64,000 bases of DNA, taken from assembly GCA_900078375.1 (NCBI GenBank), contig FLQS01000023.1, forward strand, positions 62,001-126,000, read 5' to 3'. Position numbers and translations under genes: made by a program. The notes below the pieces were generated by a model. The model was not told the DNA's origin and made no database searches. It worked only from the letters and a program-made list of their open reading frames with translations. Position 1 is the stretch's first letter. Every line of letters begins with the position of its first letter. Positions 16,481-23,698 of this stretch are shown here, one piece after another. This stretch comes from an uncultured Mycobacterium sp. (lineage in GTDB: Bacteria; Actinomycetota; Actinomycetes; Mycobacteriales; Mycobacteriaceae).

Positions 16481-19212
16481 ACACCCTCACTCTCATGTGC
16501 GCTCATTGTCGTTGAGGGCAGGTCATTTCGAGCCGGACGGTGGCTGGCCCAAACCGCCGCCCAGTTCTCGACATTCGCGACCAGGTCCGCCGCCTCGATC
16601 GGGTGCGCATACAAGAAGCCCTGCTGCAGAGCACATCCCGCGTCTCGCAGCCAATCGGCCTGCTCTTGGTTTTCGACACCCTCAGCAATCAGATCGACCT
16701 GCATGCAGGCGGCCAGAGCGATCTGGCTACGCACCAGTCTTTGTACGCGTTGGTCGTCATGAAGTTGGGCTACGAACGTGCGATCGATCTTGAGCCAGTC
16801 GACGGGGACGTGCAGCAGATTCGTCATGCTGGCGTGGTCGGTCCCGAAATCGTCTATCGCTAAGTTGAATCCGATTCCCCGGGCCTGGCGCAGCGCCAGA
16901 CGCGCCGCAACGGGATCTGCGTAGAACGTCAGCTCAGCCAGTTCCAGGCAGACGTTCTCCGGAGATATCCGATTGTCATGTTGGGCCCCGGTCAGATCGT
17001 CGAGGAAGCCGGCTGCGATCACGTGATCCGGCGAGAGGTTCACGTGCAGTTTCAGGTCGCTTCTGCCCAAGGATGCGTAGTCCTCGAAGCTACGCGCCAA
17101 GATCCACCGGCTCAGCGGACCGGTCTGCCCGGCGCTCTCAGCCAAGGCGATGATTTCCTCTGCCGGCATCTCTTCATCACCAACCCGCCAGCGAACCAGC
17201 GCTTCGAGGCCGAAAAGCGCTCCCGTGGCCGAGTTTACGATCGGCTGGTAAGCGATGCGGAACTCCGATCGCGCGATGGCGCCGGAGACTTCGGCTCTCA
17301 GATCGATCTTCCCCTTGTGCCGCGACCCGATCAGGTCGGTGTAGAGCACGCATTCGTTCAGTCGATTCTTCTTCGATTCGAACATGGCCATATCGGCCTG
17401 GGATAGCAACTCCTCGGGAGTGTGGGCGCTCGCACCAAGACCGGAAACGCCCATGCTCAGCGACGGACGTATGGTCGCGTTCTTACAGGAAACCGGCTGT
17501 TCCTGAACCACCTCGAGGATCCGGTTCCCGGCCGAAACCGCGGCACTCATCGACGGCACATGTTCGAGCAGGACGATGAATTCGTCACCGCCGATGCGGC
17601 AGACCAGGGCATCGCTGCCCGCCGCGGACCGAAGTCGCGACGCCACGCCGACAAGCAGTTCGTCGCCGGTGTCGTGGCCGTAGGTGTCGTTGACCGACTT
17701 GAACCTGTTGACGTCCATGTACAGCAAGGCAGCCAGCGTCCCGTGCTCCCGCCGGTGGACGAGATCCGCAAGGCGTTCATTCAGTTGTCGTCGATTCGCC
17801 AGATCGGTGAGCGGGTCGTGGCTCGCGAGATGGCTGATCACCAGCTGGGCCTGTTTGATCTCGGTCAAGTCGTGGACGACGACCGCGACGTGCAGATCGT
17901 CCGAATCGCCGATCGGCGACAAGGTGATCAGGACATCAACGGGGCGGCGGGCATCGGCGGCGAACGCCATCTCCAGCGAGACCTCCTGTTGCATCGCCAG
18001 AGTGACGTCCAATTGCTCACGCAACCGGTCGCGGTCAGCGTCGACGGCAAGCTCGACGATGGACCGGCCGATCAACGTTTCGGAGTGCCCACTGAGCAGA
18101 GCTGTAGCAGCCTTGTTGCAGCTGCGGATGACACCCGAGGCATCGACGGCGAGGATCGCGTCGGCAGTGGCCTGCATGACGGCGGCGTACTCGGTCTGGA
18201 CCCGGTAGAGAGTCGCGTTGGCAAGCGCCAACGCAGCTGCCGCCGAAACCCCTCGGAACGAGGCTAATTCAACCTCCGAGAAGGCGGAGCCGTCGGCACG
18301 GCCGACACACAGGTAGCCGACGCGCTCACCCCGCGCGGTCAACTCCTCGAACATGACCGAGCGCTGTGGTGTGACGCCCTCAATCCGGCCGACCAGGTGC
18401 TCGACAAGCCACGCCTGCGGCAATGCCGACGTTCGATCCGTTTCGTTGTGCGAGAACGAATCATGCCAGTCGTGGTCGTCAGTCGGCAGGCGGAGTAGAC
18501 ACTCGGCATCGAACATCTGGCTGAGTTCGGTGACGATGGTCTTCTCCAACGAAGACAGATCGAGGCTGCCTTCGGTGAAGATGGTGGCAAGCCTCGCCCG
18601 CCGTCGGGTAAGCGCTAACTCCTCTCGCTGCCGGGTCTCGGCGGAGCGGGCAGCCTGCATTTGTTGCTCGTGCAGATTGGCCGCTTCGCGGCGTAGCCTG
18701 GCAAACGACCGATCCAGTTCGAGCAGGGCTTTGACTTTTGCGTAGAGCACTCCCGCGGAGACCGGCTTGAGCAGGAAGTCCACCGCCCCGAGGTCGTAGC
18801 CGCGATCCAGGTCGCCGTCGTCTGCCTGACCGGTGAGAAAGATGATCGGTGTCGAAGCCATTTCGTCGGCTTCCCGGATAAGTTGCGCGGTCTCGAATCC
18901 GTCCATCCCCGGCATGTTGATGTCCATGACGATCACGGCCACCTTGCGCTGCAGCAGCGCGGTGAGCGCCTCCTCGCCGGAGCCAGCCTGGACGATCTCA
19001 CAATCTAACGGAGTTAGGACCGTGCACAGCAGGTCGCGCAGGCGCGCGTCGTCGTCGACCACCAGGACGGTCTGTTGACTCTCGGTCGCCACCGGCGCCC
19101 GCGCGTCGCGGTCAGTCGGTACGGGGATCAATGATCCCTGCCGCGCCTCATCCGGAACAAGCACCCCGACTTCCACCCCCACGTCGTCGCGCAACCACGC
19201 GTCGTCCCACAA
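16477..19212 (-). CDS. Response regulator with REC, GAF-like, PAS, GGDEF and EAL domains
   Basis: About 911 residues if translation starts at the TTG at 19212; the start is uncertain because the receiver begins only at residue 47. Receiver: Asp53/54, phosphoacceptor Asp97, Lys149. A coiled linker at 165-205 is followed by a GAF-like region (about 210-340) and a PAS domain (about 345-455). The GGDEF motif at 541-545 is intact, and no RxxD product-inhibition site is seen before it. The EAL domain has Glu670, Asn725, Asp787-Asp788 and Lys808, so it looks catalytic too. It can in principle both make and break cyclic-di-GMP under phosphorelay control. It is the first gene of the cheR/cheB operon. 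Confidence 0.92.
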   Translation of the reverse strand: MWDDAWLRDDVGVEVGVLVPDEARQGSLIPVPTDRDARAPVATESQQTVLVVDDDARLRDLLCTVLTPLDCEIVQAGSGEEALTALLQRKVAVIVMDINMPGMDGFETAQLIREADEMASTPIIFLTGQADDGDLDRGYDLGAVDFLLKPVSAGVLYAKVKALLELDRSFARLRREAANLHEQQMQAARSAETRQREELALTRRRARLATIFTEGSLDLSSLEKTIVTELSQMFDAECLLRLPTDDHDWHDSFSHNETDRTSALPQAWLVEHLVGRIEGVTPQRSVMFEELTARGERVGYLCVGRADGSAFSEVELASFRGVSAAAALALANATLYRVQTEYAAVMQATADAILAVDASGVIRSCNKAATALLSGHSETLIGRSIVELAVDADRDRLREQLDVTLAMQQEVSLEMAFAADARRPVDVLITLSPIGDSDDLHVAVVVHDLTEIKQAQLVISHLASHDPLTDLANRRQLNERLADLVHRREHGTLAALLYMDVNRFKSVNDTYGHDTGDELLVGVASRLRSAAGSDALVCRIGGDEFIVLLEHVPSMSAAVSAGNRILEVVQEQPVSCKNATIRPSLSMGVSGLGASAHTPEELLSQADMAMFESKKNRLNECVLYTDLIGSRHKGKIDLRAEVSGAIARSEFRIAYQPIVNSATGALFGLEALVRWRVGDEEMPAEEIIALAESAGQTGPLSRWILARSFEDYASLGRSDLKLHVNLSPDHVIAAGFLDDLTGAQHDNRISPENVCLELAELTFYADPVAARLALRQARGIGFNLAIDDFGTDHASMTNLLHVPVDWLKIDRTFVAQLHDDQRVQRLVRSQIALAACMQVDLIAEGVENQEQADWLRDAGCALQQGFLYAHPIEAADLVANVENWAAVWASHRPARNDLPSTTMSAHESEGV

Positions 19213-19284
19213 GTGTGCACTCGGTCAGCCCCTCCCAGGACGCCGATGGAGAAGTTCCGTTCTTCAGCGGCCCGCGGGCCGGCG

Positions 19285-19596
19285 TCACTGCCCGTGCTCG
19301 ATGTGCATGACGGGCGTGCCTCCCTCAGCGAGTGTCTCTTCCTCGATGCGCATCGGGTTGATCCTCAGCGCTCCGGTCAGCGCCATGCCGAAGGCGAAAA
19401 ACACGACGATGGTCAGGTTCACCACGGCATGGGTCGGGGTGAGAAAGCCCGGACGGATATAGGACAGGAACCGGCCGAACCGGCCCTTGCCGTTGTGGCC
19501 CATCACAGAGATCATCCGCGCCACGCTGGCCTGCGAGGCGAGGCTCGACGCAATGACCGCGGCCAGGGCTGCTGAGACGAAGAAGACCTTGAACAT
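19285..19596 (-). pseudogene. Relic of an APC-family amino-acid permease
   Basis: The 103-residue frame begins FKVFFVSAALAAVIASSLAS and continues with ASVARMISVMGHNGKGRFGRF, closely paralleling the intact permease at 28641-30014 (FKILLTAAAFAATVASSLAS; ASVSRLLYVMGRNGRGPIGRF). It then jumps from the TPTHAV position straight to VNLTIVVFFAF, which in the intact protein lies about 45 residues further on, and from there to a C-terminus resembling the end of the permease. The 5' two thirds are missing. I interpret it as a decayed paralogue with in-frame internal deletions. A short expressed membrane peptide cannot be excluded. Confidence 0.72.
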
Positions 19597-19674
19597 TCAG
19601 CGTCGAACGTTCTGGCCAATCGCACACCCAGGGCTATTGCGTCGGCGCCGCCAGGGGTGGCCAGGTAAGTTTAT

Positions 19675-20907
19675 TCAGATCTTTTGGGTGTTGCGGTCGG
19701 CTTCATCCCGAACTGTATGTGCAGCAGCGGGTTTCGCCGACGACCCGCGCACGACGCGCAGCACCGCGACGGCGACCGCCACGACGCTCAGCACAATCGT
19801 CGGCGCGGTGATACCGACGGCCGGTTCGATCGTGACCAGCAGCACGGGCAGGCCGAAGCCCAGATAGGTGACAGCCCAGAAAATGCCGGTCAGCGTTCCG
19901 CGCAACCGGGGAGGTGACAAGGTTTCCACATCGACCAGGCCTTGCCGGAGACACAACCCGTAGGCGATACCCAGCACGAGCGCGACGGCCACGAAGACGG
20001 CCACTGACGGTGTGGCCCCCGCGGCGGCGACGGTGCCGAATCCGATAGCGGCGGCCAGCGCACCGGCGGCGCCGGCGCTTGAACCCCATTCTCTGCGCCG
20101 GGCGACCATCTGAATGACCACACCTGACGACAATGTCAAGGCCGCGGCCATGCCGGGCAGCAGCGGCCCGTCGAAGCGGTAGTGCATCCGCTCGACCATC
20201 GTCACCATCGCCGTCGTCGCGCTGGCGAAGACCCACACCGCCAACGGCAGCGCCGCGCCGAGCGCCGCCACCACACCCTGGTGGCTGCCGGCGTCTGCGG
20301 AAACGTCCCGCCCGGACGCGGGGCTCTCGGGAGCGCCTGCGGTGCGGGCCAGGGCGGCACCGGTCAGTACGGCCGTGGCCGACAAGCCGACCGAGACCGC
20401 GAACGGCACATCGACCGGCGCCGCGGTGAACTGTGCGAGAAGCGCGGAAATGACAGGGCCACAGCCGAATCCGGCGGTCAGCGACACACCGGCCAGTACC
20501 GAACCGGACCCTCCGCCGATATCGGCGCTCCACGCGGTGCCTGCGCTCATCGCCACGCCGACGCCCGCTCCGACGATCAGCCGGCCGATGAACACTCCCG
20601 ACTGGTCGTGCCAGCACAGCAGCGCGAGGTTACCCAGCCCCGCCACCGCCGCACCGGTGAGCAGCAGCGGCCGCCGACCCCACCGGTCGGACAATGTTCC
20701 ACCACCCAGCAGACCCGGTAGCAACCCCACTGCGTAGATACCGAACGCACCGTCGATTGCGGTTCTGCCCAATCCTTCGCTTTGAGCGAGTATCGGTAAT
20801 AGCGCCGTGAAGTGGTTGGCGGCCCAGCCGGTGGCGAACAGCACCACCAATATCGCAGGCAACGCCGTCCGCGTCCGCGTCGACGGCTGATCGTCCGCAC
20901 GCCCCAT
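19675..20907 (-). CDS. MFS transporter
   Basis: 410 residues, strongly hydrophobic with about 12 predicted membrane segments. The MFS loop 2-3 motif is present as GGTLSDRWGRRPLL at about 68-81, and the central loop (about 190-215) is hydrophilic. A Pro/Ala-rich N-terminus and a charged C-terminal tail lie on the cytoplasmic side. The substrate is unknown; nothing in the neighbours (a permease relic and a c-di-GMP protein transcribed divergently) points to one. The start ATG at 20907 is preceded by GAGGAGG-like sequence on the minus strand. Confidence 0.88.
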   Translation of the reverse strand: MGRADDQPSTRTRTALPAILVVLFATGWAANHFTALLPILAQSEGLGRTAIDGAFGIYAVGLLPGLLGGGTLSDRWGRRPLLLTGAAVAGLGNLALLCWHDQSGVFIGRLIVGAGVGVAMSAGTAWSADIGGGSGSVLAGVSLTAGFGCGPVISALLAQFTAAPVDVPFAVSVGLSATAVLTGAALARTAGAPESPASGRDVSADAGSHQGVVAALGAALPLAVWVFASATTAMVTMVERMHYRFDGPLLPGMAAALTLSSGVVIQMVARRREWGSSAGAAGALAAAIGFGTVAAAGATPSVAVFVAVALVLGIAYGLCLRQGLVDVETLSPPRLRGTLTGIFWAVTYLGFGLPVLLVTIEPAVGITAPTIVLSVVAVAVAVLRVVRGSSAKPAAAHTVRDEADRNTQKI

Positions 20908-21010
20908 CGATCGTTGCCTCCTCGTCGGCGAAAGTCGCTACCCGCCCAACAGTCAACCCGACCCCGGCATTCCAGTGCAGATTGGCTGGCAGTGGGGTCT
21001 ACTAGTGGTT

Positions 21011-23119
21011 ATGCGGTTCGAGGGGGACGGCGAGCCTCTCTCAGACGACGGGCCAGAGATCCCCGTCGAACTCGTCCGTACCCTGCTGGGCCTGCTGCGT
21101 GCCCGACTCGGTCTGGATACCGCATGGCTGTCCTCCTTTCGCGACGGAATGCAGACGATGGAGGTGCTCGACGGCGACGCCGAGGCGGTGAATCTTTCGT
21201 TGGGTGACCGCACCTCGCTTTCGGATTCGTATTGCGTGCGGGTCATCGACGGACGGCTTCCCGCGATCATCCCGGACACGGCGGCCAATCAGACGACGGC
21301 CGCACTGCCGATCACCGGCGACTGGAACCTCGGCGCCTACGTCGGTGTGCCGGTGCTCAACCCCGCCGGTGCGACAATCGGGATGGTGTGTGCGGTCAGC
21401 CAGGAGGCCAAGCCGTACCTCGCCGATATCGACCTACGGGTCGTCAAACAGGTCGCCGAACTCATTGGGACACTGATCGAATCGCCGGACAAGGGGCCCG
21501 ATACCACCGCGTCCCAGCGCGCAGCAATCCGAACGGTGGTCTACCAACGCGACTTCGAGGTGGTGTTCCAACCCATCCATGACGTGACCTCCGGCAAGGT
21601 GATGGGCGTGGAGGCCCTGGCGCGCTTTCCCCATGCACCGTTTCGCCCCGACGCCTTTCTCGCGCAGGCGGCACTGCTGGGTCTCGGAATCGAACTCGAG
21701 ACTGCCATTCTGGCTCGCGTCTTCTCTATGGTGCCGCGGCTGCCCGAAGAGGTGTTCGTAGCGGTGAATATCTCACCAGGAGCGGCACTGGTGGCTCCGT
21801 GGGCTCAGATGCTCGCCGATATCGAACCGTCGCGAATTGTGCTGGAGCTGACCGAACATGATGCCGTCCTGGATTACGGCGCACTCGAAGACGCCTTGGA
21901 GCCGTGCCGATCACGAGGCGTCCGGATCGCGGTCGACGATGTCGGCGCCGGGTTCTCCTCGTTCTCGCATGTACTCGAGTTGAGCCCCGAGTTCGTCAAG
22001 ATCGACCAGTCGATCACCCGCAACATCGACGTCGACGACACCCGCCGACGGCTCGCGCACGCCATCGCCGAGCTTGCCGGACAGATGGGCGCGACGGTGA
22101 TCGCCGAAGGTGTTGAGAGCCAGGGCGAACTGGATGCCGTCGGCGCCGTCGGTATCACCGCGGCCCAAGGGTTCTTCCTCAGCCGCCCACGGCCCGTCGG
22201 TCACGGGTTTGAGCCTGCTGAGGTCACCGCAGAGCCCGCAGACCTGCTTCACACGGAAGTCGACCTCCTCGGTGAGCGACGATTCGAACTGGCGCTTGCG
22301 CATTCACCCATCGGCATGGCTGTGGTCGGTTTGGACGGCACCTTCTTGCGCACCAATCGCGCGCTGCGCGCCATGCTCGGATACAGCAAATGGGAGTTCG
22401 CAGAGCTCACTTTCCAGGAGATCACCCACCCTGACGATCTAGATGCCGACGTGTCCTTGCTCAACGATTGCCTGCAGGGGCGCCGGCGGTCGTACCGCAT
22501 CGACAAGCGCTACATCGCATCGGACGGACGGATCGTGTGGGGAGCCCTCACGGTCGTGATCGTGCATGCCCCGCGAGATCGCCCGCGCTACTTCGTATCT
22601 CAAATCGTGGACGTGACGGTCGACCGCATCCGAGAGGCCGATCTAGCCCGCCAAGCCGCCACCGATCCGCTCACCGCCGTCGCCAACCGGTCGGCGGGCT
22701 GGAACCGCCTGGAACAACTCCAAGCGAGGGAGTCGGGCTACGGCGTCCTGCTGTGCGACATCGAGCGATTCAAGTCCGTCAACGATCAACACGGCCACCG
22801 AGCCGGTGATCGGCTGCTAGTGGAGGTCGCCCGCCGGCTGCACGAGGCCGTCGGAGACCGCGACACAGTCGTGCGATGGGGTGGCGACGAATTTCTGGTA
22901 ATCACCGACTCTGTCGACGAGTCGGAGTTGGCGCGCCTGGCCGAGCAGATCACCGACGATCTGGGCCGCAAGCCGGCCACGCTTGGCGATGGCACTCAGG
23001 TCGCGGTTGGCTTGACGATCGGCTGCGCGGTGCACAACCCGGGCGACGGACGCTCGGTTGACACCGTGCTCGACGACGCCGACCACGCCCTGTACGCGAA
23101 GCGGAGCAGTCGGCTCTAG
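21011..23119 (+). CDS. GAF-EAL-PAS-GGDEF cyclic-di-GMP signalling protein
   Basis: 702 residues from the ATG at 21011; a GTG at 20975 adds 12 residues without better initiation signals. A GAF domain spans about 20-160. EAL follows with GVEALARF at 199-206, Asn253 (VNISP), ELTE at 279-282, Asp308-309 (VDDVGAGF) and Lys330. A PAS domain spans about 425-540, and the C-terminal GGDEF motif is at 624-628 (WGGDEF). The order is inverted relative to the usual GGDEF-EAL proteins, with the phosphodiesterase first. Both catalytic motif sets appear intact, and no RxxD inhibitory site precedes GGDEF. It is soluble and monocistronic as far as can be seen. Confidence 0.9.
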   Translation: MRFEGDGEPLSDDGPEIPVELVRTLLGLLRARLGLDTAWLSSFRDGMQTMEVLDGDAEAVNLSLGDRTSLSDSYCVRVIDGRLPAIIPDTAANQTTAALPITGDWNLGAYVGVPVLNPAGATIGMVCAVSQEAKPYLADIDLRVVKQVAELIGTLIESPDKGPDTTASQRAAIRTVVYQRDFEVVFQPIHDVTSGKVMGVEALARFPHAPFRPDAFLAQAALLGLGIELETAILARVFSMVPRLPEEVFVAVNISPGAALVAPWAQMLADIEPSRIVLELTEHDAVLDYGALEDALEPCRSRGVRIAVDDVGAGFSSFSHVLELSPEFVKIDQSITRNIDVDDTRRRLAHAIAELAGQMGATVIAEGVESQGELDAVGAVGITAAQGFFLSRPRPVGHGFEPAEVTAEPADLLHTEVDLLGERRFELALAHSPIGMAVVGLDGTFLRTNRALRAMLGYSKWEFAELTFQEITHPDDLDADVSLLNDCLQGRRRSYRIDKRYIASDGRIVWGALTVVIVHAPRDRPRYFVSQIVDVTVDRIREADLARQAATDPLTAVANRSAGWNRLEQLQARESGYGVLLCDIERFKSVNDQHGHRAGDRLLVEVARRLHEAVGDRDTVVRWGGDEFLVITDSVDESELARLAEQITDDLGRKPATLGDGTQVAVGLTIGCAVHNPGDGRSVDTVLDDADHALYAKRSSRL

Positions 23120-23212
23120 GGCGAGCCTGCCGGGTCTCTGTGAGGTTCGGGAAGATTACTTAGATCAGGTAGCGTTTAACGAGGCGCGCATACCGATCGA
23201 AGGAGCGACCAC

Positions 23213-23692
23213 GTGAATCTCGGCCCGTGGGGTGATCTCACCATCTTTGCCGGCGTCATGGCCGTCGTCTTCGCCACCTGTGTGTTCGTCTACATCGGTC
23301 GGCTGGAGCGGCGAACCTCCCATCCCATGGGTGACCAGGTAGGCGCCCACAAAGCGGTGCTGGCCAAAATCCGCAAGCGCGAGCCGCTCACCCGCGACGA
23401 ATTCGACTACGCCTCCGAACTAGTCGCCGATGCGCGGTCCCCGTTGGCCTACGGCATTCCCGCGGCGCTGTTCACCATGGGCTTCTTCTACGTCGTCGGC
23501 TGCCTGTTCATGCTGCACCTCGACGGCGGGCACCCGTCGTTCCGGACATTCATCGGTGGCATCCCGATGCTGACCTCGATGAACATGGCCGTTCAGCTGC
23601 ATAAGGTCGCGCGCATGAAGCGCAAGCTGGCCGACATCGCGGTGCTGGAGCCGGAGTCGACGGACGAGCTCGTTAGCGTTGGCAGCGCCTGA
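23213..23692 (+). CDS. Conserved-type small membrane protein, unknown function
   Basis: 159 residues starting at the GTG at 23213, with AAGGAG eight bases upstream. There are about three hydrophobic segments (roughly 9-28, 79-102 and a weaker one at 108-122). Between the first and second lies a charged, cytoplasmic-looking stretch with KIRKREPLTRDEFDYASELVADARSP broken by no obvious motif. The C-terminal tail after 125 is charged and rich in Lys and Glu. No family was recognised. The stop lies six bases from the stop of the convergent mmpL gene. Confidence 0.75.
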   Translation: MNLGPWGDLTIFAGVMAVVFATCVFVYIGRLERRTSHPMGDQVGAHKAVLAKIRKREPLTRDEFDYASELVADARSPLAYGIPAALFTMGFFYVVGCLFMLHLDGGHPSFRTFIGGIPMLTSMNMAVQLHKVARMKRKLADIAVLEPESTDELVSVGSA

Positions 23693-23698
23693 CTTTCG

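Noticed and set aside
19213..19284. Possible extension of the REC-GGDEF-EAL protein beyond the TTG start
   Set aside because: No in-frame start with a ribosome-binding site was found upstream; the receiver domain is already complete.
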